NCBI GenBank assembly: GCA_900155495.1
Contig: FTLJ01000101.1
Span: 90,717 to 154,716, forward strand
Length of the DNA stretch: 64,000 nt
Source of the DNA: Porogramme epimiltina
Lineage: Eukaryota; Basidiomycota; Agaricomycetes; Polyporales; Polyporaceae
Reading direction: 5' to 3'
Numbering within the stretch: position 1 is the first letter of the stretch; every line of letters starts with the position of its first letter. The notes beneath the pieces were generated by a model, which had not been told where the DNA came from, searched no databases, and worked only from the letters and a program-made list of their open reading frames with translations. Below, piece after piece: positions 1 to 10,742 of the stretch. The position numbers and the translations under genes are program-made.

Positions 1-3000
1 TCCTCTGGCTCCGTCTCACTCTCGGGTTCAGTCTCTGAGTCTTCCGCAGGAGCCTTTCCCTTCGCTGATTTCTCTCGAAGCGCACCAACATCAAACCAGT
101 CAGCCGCCAGCGGATTGTCCTGACTCAACTCCTTCCTCAATTCCTCTTCGTCTTCTTCGCGGGTGCTGCGGTCCGAAGAGCGAGGGTCAGGCTTGCCCTC
201 GGGGGGCGCATTGCTCTTGCCGGACACCGTGGAGGATACAGGAGGTTCCGCCTCCTCTTCTGTATCGCTGTCGCAGACGTTGTATTCTTCCGTTTCCTTG
301 CGCGCAGTAGTCGCGTGGAAGAAATATCTGCAACGTGACGAGTAGATGATGAGTACCATAGGCTTCTTTTTGACATGGAACTTAGCGCGTACTTCTTCGT
401 GAGCGGGACAATCTCTTCCTGAGCAACGCAATCGAGAATCCATTGCGGGCGGATGACGTCGCAGACGTCCTTGTTCATCACTAGTTTTAAGTCGTATGCT
501 GTTTGTCTGTCAGCTACTTCCACTATATGATCATGCAACATTCCACTCACGGGTGATCTGGCCTCCATATACAACTAGGAGGTTCGGGTCGTCTCGGGCG
601 AACTGAACATAGCTTCCACCATGGGCATGGATCCTGATGGAACGTTAGTTTAGGGTTACCATTAGACGCCCGTTGCGCAACATACATCTGGAGCAGCGCC
701 TTCTTGTCGGCAGTACCGGTGCGTGACTTTGGATCAGAAGAAACCACTGGAAGGATGGTACTTAGCCTAAGAATGTGTGTGGGTGAAATGGAAGTATCAT
801 ACGTACTAAATTTGAAGCCTTTGAAGAGACTAGATTCCACTACTACATCCTTCATGCTCACGCCCTGGTATTCGGGCATGATAGTGGCCTGCTAATGGGC
901 TTCAGCATCTAGAATCCTAGCTTGACTGTCAGAAGCAGACCTTCTTCTCGGTCTTCTTGGTCTTCTTCTTCGGTTGACTGACACGCCACCCCACGTGAAT
1001 ATTAATCGCATAAGAATGTGGCAAGTAAAGCTCACTCGTCATCGTCCTCCATCTTCCGCTTCTTGTCGGAGCGAATGTTCTCCAGCACCGCTACAAACAT
1101 CGCAGCCACCGCCGAGGTCGTCGTGGTCAACACGCCGAAGTCCAACATGGTCGCCACTGGCGGAAAAGAGAGAAAGGCGCACCTGTGGCCGACATACAAT
1201 CGGCGATGGTGAGGTCGTCGCGTATCGACAAAGCGCGCGGAAAGCGCATGGTAAAACCGAGGTGGTATTGGTCCGAGGTCGTGATCTCCGCCGCTTTGAC
1301 CTTGATAATGAATGAGCTGGCGTGCCGGGGTTGCGTGGCGCGGGTCGTCGCGCGCATGGTAGTAACGAGGTCGATGACACGCGTTAGTCATATGAGGATG
1401 GAGCGGCAAGTAGGTAAGTATTAGCGAGGGACGTCAGATGACAGGTAATAGAGGATCACTCACTCTTCCGGTTCTAGGTAGATGTCACCTTTGTCCTCGT
1501 TTCCTCGACGCGAGACTTGTAAGAATTCTGGCGTTCTTGTGCCCCAAGGCTTCCATGGCTTCTGACGGATCCAGACGTAGTCTGCGTACGTGAACCCACT
1601 CCCAATGCGCACAAAGGTGCTATACCTAGCGTTATTGGCCTCTTAGTCTCACAGTACGCTTTTACGCCTATAGCACTCACTTGGGGTCCTCATCGTCAGA
1701 AATGCGCCGGTCATCTAGAACCGCACATATAAGAGTCGAGGCACCGCCAGACCGACGACCAGACCCGTAATTCGCGGCTTGATACAGTTCCGATGAGCGT
1801 CAAAATCTGAAGAGAAGTGTCCTGCACTTACCAACCACGAGAACGTCAACTGTCTCGCCCATATTGTCCTATAAGAGACAAGCTTAGACGATCTACAACA
1901 GACCCAACTGGCATCCACGCATTGTCACTTACCATATACTCAGGTTTGACCTACAGGCAGGTTCAGGAAAGAAGACTTGCGGAGTATAGTAAATGAACGC
2001 ACCTTGATCCAATCCTTGTTCCTTCCATTAAGAACATACTCGGCCTCTGGGTGTTTCAGAATCAAGCCTTCGCCGCGGTTCGCCATGACGCTTTCCATCC
2101 TACTCCTGATGTCCTTAGCAGTCTTGCCTTCATATTGGGTCACGAGTTCAATACGTCCCGGAACGTCTCGTAAACATGACCGAAGGTTACGCTTGCGAAA
2201 CTTCGTTGACCGGTGAAGTAACGACATGCCGTTGAGGTAGAGGAGGTCGAATACTTTGACTAGAAGATATGGACATTAGCGTGTGTTCTTGGAAGGATGG
2301 GTGTAGTGACACATACAGCACGGACGTGGGTTGAGTTCCTTCTTCGACTTATCTAAGACCGGTTTCAATTACTTCACCAACAACATGGGATTTTGATCTG
2401 ACACGAACCTAGAGCTGCAGTTTTGAGTGTACCGAACGGGAGATTGCGCTCGGAAATAGGGTCCCAAACAAGCATCTCTCCATCCAGGATGATCCTAGGG
2501 CGTGATATCAGACACAAATTCCGCGTTTAAGACGAGGTAATCTCACTCGTCGACGCGGGCGTCGAAAGCAGCGTCTATGTATGGTGTCAAGCTTCCGGTG
2601 CCTACGTGATTGCCATACAAGTACGTATAATCCTTTCCCTTCCTGTAGACAGATCTTTAAATGCACTCATTCACGAGATAATTGACTAGCGCACCTAGAG
2701 CAATAGAAATACTCGTTCCCGCGCTTGTGTAGTTGCATGCGCTCCCCATCTAGCTTCTCTTCGATTATGAAGGTACAACCTTGCATGTCCTTTACCGAAT
2801 CTTCAATCCTCTTGGCAGGCCGTTTGCACAACATGGGCGCGAATGCGCGGAACAATTGGACGGCCTTCTCCTGCAAAGCAGTGTTAGGGACAGTAGGCGG
2901 TGAAGGATAGACCACCGACTTGATCGTTGAGACGTCGGTCAGGATCCCACAATTCCCATGCGACCTTCTTGAGATCCGAGCAAGTGTTAAAGAGGTCATG

Positions 3001-3933
3001 CGCGTCGGGATGAAAGACACCGAACACCGTATTCTCCTTGACAGAAATAATCATGTCTTGGCAAGTCATGAGCATGCTGAACAGTAAGAGACAACGTCGA
3101 CATACCTTTGAGAATCACTCGGGCTACCCATCTCTGTTCTTCAGGTGTCATATTATCATAGAGTCTCTGAAGAATCCTCGCTTGGGTATCCCTACCAAGA
3201 CCGCCGTCAATAGTGCTTCCTACCGCGTAGAGCTTCACGTACCCTTTGCCGATGTTCTCGGAAAGCTCGTCGAGATGTTCGTTTACTTCGTCGATTGATA
3301 GGCACCCTTCAACTACGGAGGAGCGCTTGTTCACGACTTCGTAAAGTACTGTTGGAAAATCTCCCGATGATTTCTGTATAGTGTGTCAGTCTGACGTCAT
3401 GGCAGAGTTGAGACAGAGGTAGCATACGCCGCGCTCGGTCGGTCGCTTCCAGTTCTGTAGGCGAATAGCGTCCGGGTCGTGGCGATTAAGGGGTATGACT
3501 TTGATATACGCCTTCGCAAGATTCTTCTCCTTTAGGCCATACACAGCGCGCTCTCGGTCTTTCTAAGATATCGGTGAAGATGTGAGTCGATGGTCTAACA
3601 TGCATATCTGGAACACCTGCCTGAGGAAGAATTAACCTCAAAACGGGGTAGAGGTCTGGTCCAATTTCTTTCCGCCAGTGCTGTGAGGTGTGACGACATT
3701 CAACATCATTCCAACATGGCACTTGCTTGCTGACCACTCACATTAAACCACGACGCCATGAGCTTGCGTCGTTTGTCTGGTTTCCGCTCAGTTTGCAGCC
3801 TCTCAAAGAGGGCTACTAGAACGTGGAACGGTGCACTTCCTTTGTTCTTTGGTGATGCAGGGTATGCTGGGTGGTCATTCGAAGCCGTGGGTGGCGATCC
3901 TGGAGGGGATGACGGGGCGGGGGTAGGCATCAT
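1..3933 (-). CDS. LIG4: DNA ligase IV (partial, C-terminus beyond the left edge)
   Basis: ATP-dependent ligase that seals double-strand breaks in non-homologous end joining in the nucleus, with XRCC4/Lif1-type partners. The adenylation motif EEKLDGERMQLHK is coded near 2,740, followed by EGLILKHPEAEYVLNG near 2,060 and DWIKVKPEYM. BRCT sequence follows (KDVVVESSLFKGFKF near 840, IRPQWILDC near 435), then an acidic tail leaving the window. Proposed exons on minus: 3742-3933, 3621-3680, 3428-3562, 3106-3373, 2920-3056, 2695-2870, 2547-2642, 2409-2494, 2317-2352, 2003-2259, 1933-1950, 1832-1868, 1681-1777, 1464-1625, 1183-1316, 1036-1090, 941-977, 807-891, 686-746, 551-633, 393-498, 1-327. That makes at least 22 exons, one only 18 bases. 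The intron after 3621 seems to start with GC. Identification is firm; single splice sites in the last third are less sure. Confidence 0.93.
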
Positions 3934-4640
3934 ATTGGTGCGCTTGAAGTGTTTCCCTCTTCTTCTATAGGATATTTGTTTGACTAATTTGAAGATGAGC
4001 CAGTAGTTGCGGACAGAACGGGGAGAGGAACAGAATGTGGATCAATTCCAACCTGCGTTGTCGCTTCGGCGGACCCGCGCTTCTGCCTTGCTCCCAACGC
4101 ACAGCCACATGCGGCTGCGAATGTGCCTGTCTTCATGACTTGGCCGATCTGACTCCAGATCCATATCATGCACAGGGCTGATTCTCACGGTTACATAGAG
4201 TCAGCGTTCGTAATTTAGTCACTCAGATTGTGAAGTCACCTTCCGGTGATCGACTTAGGTATACGAACTAACAGGTAGTTGAGCTAGGTTTGCGCGAGGC
4301 GCCACGCCACCACATCGCCGTGCTCTGTAGATCTTGTGAGACCTACAACTCGCTTTTGACGGAAAAACGACTGGGAGGTGACGCACTTCTGCATTTGGGA
4401 ATATGCATGGAGTCCTGGAGTGATACAGTCAAATAGATGGCAGTGACTGTTGACCAGCCAGGCTCCGCTTGGGAGGGAATGTGAAATCGCTCTATATAGT
4501 TCTGTTCACGTGATATGGATCACTAAATTTCGTTGGCGCCCGACAGGCGTCAAAGACGCATCACTATTTGCCTCGTTAATGTTACGCTAGTTTTTATCAG
4601 CAACCAGTGTCCTTATCCTCTCTACTACCAGCCCCGAACC
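3934..4640. promoter_or_regulatory. Divergent intergenic region LIG4 / TMA16
   Basis: About 700 bases between two divergent start codons, so it should hold both promoters. On the TMA16 side there is a TATA-like TATATA at 4493-4498 and a palindromic CACGTG at 4507-4512. I see no convincing gene in it. Confidence 0.5.
4507..4512. promoter_or_regulatory. CACGTG palindrome (E-box type) upstream of TMA16
   Basis: A perfect CACGTG lies 134 bases before the TMA16 start and just after a TATA-like element. Such sites bind bHLH factors (Cbf1/Tye7 type) in fungi. Its use here is inference. Confidence 0.35.
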
Positions 4641-5418
4641 ATGGCGCCGTCAAAATCTTCCGGAAACAAAACCACAGGCGGCAAGAAAGAGAAGGTCTTC
4701 CATCCACAATCCCGGAAAGCTGGGCAGCTCGTCCGCACACAACTCCGCAAAAGCAAGCTCGTCGAGCAGGCGAAGGAGCGGTCTAAGAAGCAGGGCTCCC
4801 AAGGTGCGCCTTATTACCCCCGCTAACGACATTGAGTATAGAGAGCTCACTTGTGTGTAGTGAGCATATACAACTTCTTCTACCACTCACTCCCGCCCGA
4901 GGGAGAGCTATCCCTCGAGGAGCTGCACTTCGTCGTGCGCGAGGTCTGGCTCGCGCGCTTGGACCCAGAAATCGAAGCGGAGCGCGCGGCACGGCGCAAG
5001 GGGCGGCCAAAGAGCACGAAGGAGCAGAAGCTGGAGGAACAGCGGCTGAGGGAGAGCGAGGTCTACCGCACGGGGATGGGTGAGTGCAGGCAGCACATTC
5101 TGCACGCGCGTGGTCTTAACATGCTCTCCAGAGGTCATCGATCTCACTCAGCCTACGAACGTGAAGCTGTTCCGCCAATGGGACCAGAAGGAGGCGGCGT
5201 ACGTGCAGCAGCTCCGCTTCATCCGCATATCAAGCGAGTCTCCGGAAACCATTGTACTCTCGCGCTCTGGTCAGCATCCTCTCCTGAAGCAAGAGAACAG
5301 CGAGGAACAGAGCGCAGCGGACATTCCGGCGGAGTCCATGGACACAGACGAAGCCCCATTGCTTCTAGAGTCAGCAACAAGATTTTCGTCCACAATACAG
5401 ACGATGGATGCTGTATGA
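4641..5418 (+). CDS. TMA16: Translation machinery-associated protein 16
   Basis: Small basic protein of the TMA16 family, which associates with pre-60S ribosomal particles. Exons 4641-4803, 4861-5079 and 5132-5418 join to a 222-residue protein. The N-terminus has the family's lysine-rich start with KVFHPQSRKAGQL. The middle holds the acidic/arginine helices (LSLEELHFVVREVWLARLDP), and the third exon has LTQPTNVKLFRQWDQKE, matching the conserved region where TMA16 proteins name the transition to the C-terminal helix. Both introns have GT-AG ends, and the first has a CTAAC branch site. An apparent longer reading frame from 4851 to 5711 is intron read-through. The start is the first ATG after a TATA/CACGTG pair. 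Confidence 0.9.
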
Positions 5419-5655
5419 TGCTGTTTCCGCGACTGTCCTTGCCTTGTCTTCATATGCCAGGTAAATTTGTTTGCATTATCGACCGTCTCGATTGTATGAC
5501 TGACATATTCCAGATAAATGTATCAATATATTTCCATACTCGATCAGTATATCACTTGCAACTTCTTCCCAAGCTACTCCTCAGAATGTATCCTATCTCC
5601 CCGGAAGTAGAAGAAAGACTATCCCTAGTGCAATGTTCGCTATGGCGCGGACACC

Positions 5656-8094
5656 TCAGTTCTCGATCACGACCTCCACGAACCGCCCGTCTTCCAGTTC
5701 TCGCATGCTGAAGCTATCCTCGACCCGGATCGGGGAGTTGTCCAAGTCCCACTCCTGCTTCAGCCGCACGTAGATCATCTTCAAGCTCGCCAGCGCCCCC
5801 GTCTCCAGCACAAGTTCAACCAATACGCCGTATCCCGCCTCTATGTGCGCCGCGCTCGGCCGCCCGATCTCGACGCGGAACCGACACGCCCGCACCGACG
5901 CGGGCACGCCCTCCTCGCAGTGCGCGTGGTGCGCGTCCGCCGTGCACGCGAGTGTGAGCGCGCCCGACCCCGGCGTGTATCCCGCCGGCGCGACCGCGAC
6001 GCCGAGCCCCTCGAGGCGCCGCCGGGCCTCCGCGTGCGTCGTCGCCGCGTCGCGCGCCGAGAGCAGGCGGAAGCGCACGGGGCGCGGGCGGAACAGGCCT
6101 CCGAACCACCGCCGCTTCGGCGTGCCGGGGAGCGCGAACGAGCTCGCGGAGAGCATCGTCGACGCGGGCGACGCGGGGGCGAGGAGGGGGGAGCGACGCT
6201 TCTTGAAGCGGCCGCGGATGCCTGGCGTGAGGAGCAATGCGCTCGAGTCGGTCGTCGTCACAGCCGTGCCGTCGGTGGTCGCACTCGTGTTGCTGAGCGC
6301 GTGGTCGAGATGGGTGCCGCGCGGTGTTAGGTGGCCCGCGGTGGCGGCGTTCTCCTTGTCGGCGGCTGACTTGGCGCGACGGTGGACGGCGAGCGGACGC
6401 GTTTGCTCGCGGGACAGCTCGGGCAGCTTGAAGGGGTCATCCACAGCCTTGCCCTGCCGCTGCTTCAGGGGCGTATACGCCGTAAAGGGGGAGAAGAGCT
6501 CGTCGTAGGCCGCCTGGCCACGTGCTGGCGTCCCTTCCGCCTGCATCGCCGTGACGTGCTGCGCAATCTGGAGCATGAACTGCTGGACTCGCCCATCCTC
6601 GACTTGTGGCACTCGGATTTGGGGAAGCGGCTGAGGCGAGAACAGATGGGGCTCGGGAGAGACGGCGGTGGATGCGCAAGTGGATGCCAAGGGAGACAAC
6701 GCAGGGCTTACGGCTGAAGAATGTTCGAGTCCTAACGTCGCGGCAGGGTTGGGACGGCGAGGGCCCGGAGAAGGCGAAGGAGACCTCTGCGAAGCCCCGG
6801 CGGTGGCTGCTCGTGAGGGCGTTGGTGGGCCCGCCCTCGGAGGAAGATCCGCCAACCTTTGCTCCCTCTCCTGTATGGCCGCCGCCCGTTTCGCCTTCTG
6901 CTTCTTCGCTCGCCTCTCTGCGGCCTCCTTCTCTTCGTTCTCGTTGTAATCCTCTAGGCGCTTGGCACGATACTGAACGAGCAGGTGATACACGCCCTTC
7001 TCCCACGACGGCCTACCATCCAGCAAGTTGGCGATGAGCTTCTTGTCGTCCTTTCCCGGCCACAGCGTCCGCAAGTTTGCGAAGATGTCAGGGTCTATGT
7101 CAGCCACCCTTTCGAGCGAGCAAGGGATCTGGTCGAGCTTGGGGACGTCGCACTTCATCGCCTTTGGCTTCTGGCTGGTGTAAAAGGGGTGGCGGAGGAT
7201 CTCGGGTATGGTGATGCGTTTCTTGACGTCTTTCTGGAGCATGCGGCGGATGAGATCTTGCGCGCGGGGGTCAATGTCGGTGGGCATCATAAACCTGCCG
7301 ATCTTGACCCTCTCGAGCAGGACCGGAAGGTCTTCGTCGTCAAACGGGAGGCGGCCCGCGAGGAGTGCGAAAAGGATGACGCCGCAGGACCAGATGTCAG
7401 ACGCCGTGCCGTCGTATGCCCGGCCCGCGATCACCTCCGGTGCAGCGTAATGGGGAGAGCCGCACGCGGTCTGGAGCATGTCGTTTGCGCCCTGCCAGAC
7501 AGCCATACCGAAATCTGCGACTTTGATGTTGTGGTCGCGATCGAGGAGGAGGTTCTCTGGCTTAAGGTCGCGGTGGGCGATGTGGAAGCGGTGACAGTAG
7601 TCGATGGCGGTGATGATTTGCTGGAAGTAGCCGAGGGCCTCTTGGGTGGGGAGGCGTCCTTTCGCACACAGATGGTCGAAGAGTTCGCCGCCTTCGACGT
7701 ACTCGAGGATGAGGTAGAGCTCGGTCGAGGTCTCCCAGACGTCGTAGAGGCGCATAATGTGGGGGTGGTCGATGAGCTTCATGATGACGATCTCGCGCTC
7801 GATGCCGTGGAGGATACGCTCAGACTCCTCGCTGAGGCTGGTAAGGGACATGCGCGAGTTGAGAAGCGCGGTCTTGGAAACAATCTTCACCGCCGCGTAC
7901 TGCCCTGTCTTAGAGTGCCGTGCGAGACGAACGCGGCCTACAAGAGTCCCGTTCATGTCATAAACGCAGATGAAAACGGTAGGGGACACACCTGAGCTAC
8001 CCTTGCCTATTGTCCTGCCCACTTTCCAGAGACCAATCATCTTGGGGTCGCTGCCACTCTTCAGAGGGTGAAACTGCTGTGGAGTGGGCGCCAT
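5656..8094 (-). CDS. Gin4/Hsl1/Kcc4-type (Nim1-related) protein kinase
   Basis: Serine/threonine kinase of the CAMKL group, which in fungi sits at septins or the bud neck/septum and feeds into Swe1/Wee1 control of mitosis. Exons 7992-8094 and 5656-7937 code for 794 residues. The kinase domain spans about residues 20-280: glycine loop GRTIGKGSSGRVR, VAIK-equivalent AAVKIVSK, HRDLKPENLLLD, DFGMAVW, and activation segment TACGSPHYAAPEVIAG. A coiled basic stretch and long Ser/Pro-rich linker follow. The C-terminus (FGGLFRPRPVRFRLLSARD and on) resembles the KA1-like membrane-binding end of this family. The single 54-base intron (7938-7991) falls inside the glycine loop, is a multiple of three and has no stop, so unspliced RNA stays in frame with 18 extra residues. 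The antisense strand is open for long stretches because of GC-rich codon use, not because of a second gene. Confidence 0.9.
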   Translation of the reverse strand: MAPTPQQFHPLKSGSDPKMIGLWKVGRTIGKGSSGVSPTVFICVYDMNGTLVGRVRLARHSKTGQYAAVKIVSKTALLNSRMSLTSLSEESERILHGIEREIVIMKLIDHPHIMRLYDVWETSTELYLILEYVEGGELFDHLCAKGRLPTQEALGYFQQIITAIDYCHRFHIAHRDLKPENLLLDRDHNIKVADFGMAVWQGANDMLQTACGSPHYAAPEVIAGRAYDGTASDIWSCGVILFALLAGRLPFDDEDLPVLLERVKIGRFMMPTDIDPRAQDLIRRMLQKDVKKRITIPEILRHPFYTSQKPKAMKCDVPKLDQIPCSLERVADIDPDIFANLRTLWPGKDDKKLIANLLDGRPSWEKGVYHLLVQYRAKRLEDYNENEEKEAAERRAKKQKAKRAAAIQEREQRLADLPPRAGPPTPSRAATAGASQRSPSPSPGPRRPNPAATLGLEHSSAVSPALSPLASTCASTAVSPEPHLFSPQPLPQIRVPQVEDGRVQQFMLQIAQHVTAMQAEGTPARGQAAYDELFSPFTAYTPLKQRQGKAVDDPFKLPELSREQTRPLAVHRRAKSAADKENAATAGHLTPRGTHLDHALSNTSATTDGTAVTTTDSSALLLTPGIRGRFKKRRSPLLAPASPASTMLSASSFALPGTPKRRWFGGLFRPRPVRFRLLSARDAATTHAEARRRLEGLGVAVAPAGYTPGSGALTLACTADAHHAHCEEGVPASVRACRFRVEIGRPSAAHIEAGYGVLVELVLETGALASLKMIYVRLKQEWDLDNSPIRVEDSFSMRELEDGRFVEVVIEN

Positions 8095-8519
8095 GGCGGG
8101 CTGTCAGTGAAAGGAGAGAGTGAGTTGAGGAAAACAGGGACGCCGATGGACCTACAGGCTATATGCGCAGGCCCATCGTCGTATTCGGTCCCCGAGGCGG
8201 CTGCCATGGTCAGCCCCTCCCGAGAAGTGGCAAAGTGGTATAGGCGCCCTCTAGGCGCACGTTCTCCGTTTATATCCAAGATACTACCTAACCGGCAATA
8301 ACACAATCATGGCAGGCGATGATCGGAAACCCAAAGCTGACTGCGTGACGTTCTACAGAACCCTCGGAATTACAAACCCATCCCCGCTGCACGTCATGGC
8401 TTACCAAGTGGCGTGCTACCTGCATGCGTTTAGAGCGCTAGTGCTAGTGCTTAAAAACAGAAAACAGAGCTTCAACCTTCTTGCCAAACTTCCATACCCG
8501 TTCATCATCAGACCGAAGC
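8095..8519. promoter_or_regulatory. Divergent intergenic region, kinase / ferredoxin-like gene
   Basis: 425 bases between divergent starts; presumably both promoters. Short open frames here have no recognisable product. Confidence 0.35.
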
Positions 8520-9263
8520 ATGGCCACTACAAACATCCCCGGCCTCCTCTTCGTTTACGCCGAGCCCGGATCCCGCGTCACCGACACCGAGTTCGACGCT
8601 TGGGTTGACGAACATGTTCCCCGTCGCATGGCTATTTCCGGGTTCCAACATACGACGGTGTGGACCGCCGCTGACGGCAAGACTCCCTCACGCCTCGGGG
8701 CATACGATGTCACGTCCTCGGCTGTTTTCGCGGACGAAGCGTACACGTCCCTCGCGCGCACCCTCAGCGATTACGAGAAGGACGTGATGAGCCGCTTGGC
8801 AGCTGGCGATCGTCGCATCTACGACGCCCTTCCCTCCCCAATCGACGCGGAACCCCTCCCTCCGGCGCCCGCGCACGATGTACACGCCCCAGGTCCTTTC
8901 CTTCTCATCCTCGAGATCCAAGTCCCTGCCGAGCTCGAAGAGGACTTCAACAAGTGGTACACAGAGGAGCACATCCCGCTTCTCTCAAAGGTTCCTGGAT
9001 GGCGCCGCTCGCGTCGCTTCATCCTTCGGGAGGCCGGGCCTGCGAAGGCCGCGTCAACCGCTACAGAGAACGCTTCGTCACTGCCACCGAAATTCCTCAC
9101 ATTGCACGAGTGGGAATCTCCCGCTGGCTTTGAGTCGGAGGCGATGGTGAAGGCGAGAAACACGCCTTGGGCTACCCGGATCAAGGAGAGCGCGGATAGA
9201 TGGGAAGTGAGGCTGTTCAAGGCTGGAAAATCTTGGGCGGGAACTGGAGAGTCGTCATCATAG
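8520..9263 (+). CDS. Two-domain dimeric alpha/beta-barrel (EthD-like) protein, function unknown
   Basis: Intronless gene for 247 residues. I chose the ATG at 8520, which gives MATTNIPGLLFVYAEPG, rather than the in-frame ATG at 8481, because the conserved fold begins there. Two similar halves are visible: residues about 5-100 (LLFVYAEPG ... FDAWVDEHVPRR) and about 120-240 (FLLILEIQVPAELEEDFNKWYTEEHIPLLSKV). Each has the strand, then acidic helix with W-x-x-E-H-x-P, typical of ferredoxin-like dimeric barrels such as EthD or monooxygenase-like proteins. The two halves probably form an internal pseudo-dimer. No catalytic residue can be named and the substrate is unknown. Such proteins are common in mushrooms as uncharacterised enzymes or stress proteins. 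Confidence 0.75.
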   Translation: MATTNIPGLLFVYAEPGSRVTDTEFDAWVDEHVPRRMAISGFQHTTVWTAADGKTPSRLGAYDVTSSAVFADEAYTSLARTLSDYEKDVMSRLAAGDRRIYDALPSPIDAEPLPPAPAHDVHAPGPFLLILEIQVPAELEEDFNKWYTEEHIPLLSKVPGWRRSRRFILREAGPAKAASTATENASSLPPKFLTLHEWESPAGFESEAMVKARNTPWATRIKESADRWEVRLFKAGKSWAGTGESSS

Positions 9264-9391
9264 GCCTACGTCATTTCTATCGTATAGCAAAGAATGGATC
9301 TGTCATAGGTGAATTCGAACGAATCCGTTCACAGTGAACATATCTCCAGATCTCAAACGCTGTAATGTGGTAATAAGGTTGGTTGTGCATC

Positions 9392-9465
9392 GGTTCGATG
9401 GTGTAGTTGGTTATCACTTCTGTCTAACACACAGGCGGTCCTCAGTTCGAACCTGGGTCGAATCA
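9392..9465 (+). tRNA. tRNA-Val (anticodon AAC)
   Basis: A full cloverleaf can be drawn. The acceptor stem GGTTCGA pairs with TCGAATC, and the D arm is GTGTAGTTGGTTATCAC. The anticodon stem TCTGT/ACAGG closes the loop CTAACAC with anticodon AAC, and the T arm is CTCAG-TTCGAAC-CTGGG. The discriminator base is A and no CCA is encoded, as expected for a nuclear gene. Box A and box B are the D and T arms themselves. No intron is present. Confidence 0.93.
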
Positions 9466-9467
9466 CA

Positions 9468-9473
9468 TTTTTT
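9468..9473 (+). terminator. RNA polymerase III T-run terminator of tRNA-Val
   Basis: Six consecutive T residues begin two bases after the discriminator base, the usual Pol III stop signal. Confidence 0.85.
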
Positions 9474-9686
9474 GCCTCCACTACCTCTGACGCGCTACGT
9501 GCATAGAGTCTAACAGATGGAGGGGAGAAAGTGGAAGGAAAGTCTGGAAGGGTAATATCAAGGCGAAACGCATATGATGGATAGGTAAGTTCTGGTGAGC
9601 GCTAGGGTGTGGGCGTGGGCGCTGCCGCCATCGACACGTACGTTGATGACTTAACATCATCTGCTCAGTCGAACTTGCCGCAGACC

Positions 9687-10565
9687 ATGAGCCTTGATAC
9701 AATCCTCCATCGCCGCGAACCCACACCTCTTCAACTCTTCACAAGAAACCCGCTAATTTTCCTCTCCCAAAAGTTGTATCAATTATACGGCGGAAATTTG
9801 AAGTCACAACTTCTTGGAACAACAGTTCCCATTCGGGTTGTGTGTATCTCTGACACCCACAACCATCACAAAAAACTTGGGCAGCTCCCAGATGGCGACA
9901 TTCTCATTCACGCCGGTGACCTCACACAATCTGGTACGCTCGAGGAGGTTCATGACGCGCTGCAGTGGCTCGCCTCCCAACCACATCCCCACAAAATCTT
10001 CATCGCCGGCAACCATGATCGTGCGCTCTGCACAGATGATGATTCCCAACTTAAGGCCTTTTCATCCTTGACGTACCTCGAACGGTCCTCCACAACCCTC
10101 TGTATACGCGAACGCGTCCTACACGTATACGGCAGTCCCTTTACCCCCGCACACGGCTCCTGGGCGTTCCAGTACCCGCGCGCCGAAGCGGCCAAGCAAT
10201 GGGACGACGTGCCAGCCGACGCGGACGTGATCGTGACGCACGGGCCTCCCGCGCACCACGCGGATCGCGGGGCAGGCTGCGCGGGGCTCCTGGCCGCGCT
10301 CTGGCGCGTGCGCCCGCGGCTGCACGTCTGCGGGCACGCCCACGCGGGGCGCGGCGTCGAGGTGCTCCCGTGGACGCGGGGCCAGGCGGCGCACGAGCGG
10401 ATATGCGCGGGCGTGGGCGGGTGGTGGGACCTTCTCGCGGCGTTGTGGGGCGTGTTCGCGTGGGCCTGGAGCACGGGGGCCCGGGGGACGACGCTTGTGA
10501 ACGCGGCGTCTCTTGGCGGGTTTAGGGACGAGCAGGCGAGGGGGGCCATCGTCGTAAATATATAA
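9687..10565 (+). CDS. Calcineurin-like metallophosphoesterase (UPF0046/MPPED type)
   Basis: Single-exon gene for 292 residues with the metal-binding blocks of the calcineurin-like phosphoesterase fold. In order these are RVVCISDTHNHH (D-x-H), HAGDLTQSG (GD), IAGNHDRAL (GNHD), VIVTHGPPAHHADR (H) and HVCGHAHAGRGVE (GHxH). The spacing fits the UPF0046/MPPED group of small fungal and animal phosphodiesterases; the physiological substrate is unknown. The ATG at 9687 (MSLDTILHRREP) is preferred over the in-frame ATG at 9609, because the extra 26 residues are not conserved-looking and the tRNA unit lies just upstream. An arginine-rich, very GC-rich middle third (10,200-10,500) opens false antisense frames. 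Faces the membrane-protein gene tail to tail. Confidence 0.88.
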   Translation: MSLDTILHRREPTPLQLFTRNPLIFLSQKLYQLYGGNLKSQLLGTTVPIRVVCISDTHNHHKKLGQLPDGDILIHAGDLTQSGTLEEVHDALQWLASQPHPHKIFIAGNHDRALCTDDDSQLKAFSSLTYLERSSTTLCIRERVLHVYGSPFTPAHGSWAFQYPRAEAAKQWDDVPADADVIVTHGPPAHHADRGAGCAGLLAALWRVRPRLHVCGHAHAGRGVEVLPWTRGQAAHERICAGVGGWWDLLAALWGVFAWAWSTGARGTTLVNAASLGGFRDEQARGAIVVNI

Positions 10566-10742
10566 TCACAGTTGTGATTAAACGTTCCAGGGCGACGGTA
10601 ATATAAATGTAGATAAGCAGAAAAATAGAACCACCAGTGAGAAATCAAACTTCCGAAACGTCCTGGAAACGACAGAAACAAAGGAACTCTCGCGTCCGCA
10701 TTCAAAGTCCGCGGGTGGGAGGCTAACTAAGGCCGCTCAGGC

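Noticed and set aside
4851..5711. 286-residue plus-strand open frame
   Set aside because: It is TMA16 exon 2 read through its introns and out of frame; the spliced model keeps conserved residues.
6985..7995. 336-residue plus-strand open frame
   Set aside because: Exactly antisense to the kinase domain exon; it has no domain of its own and reflects GC-rich third codon positions.
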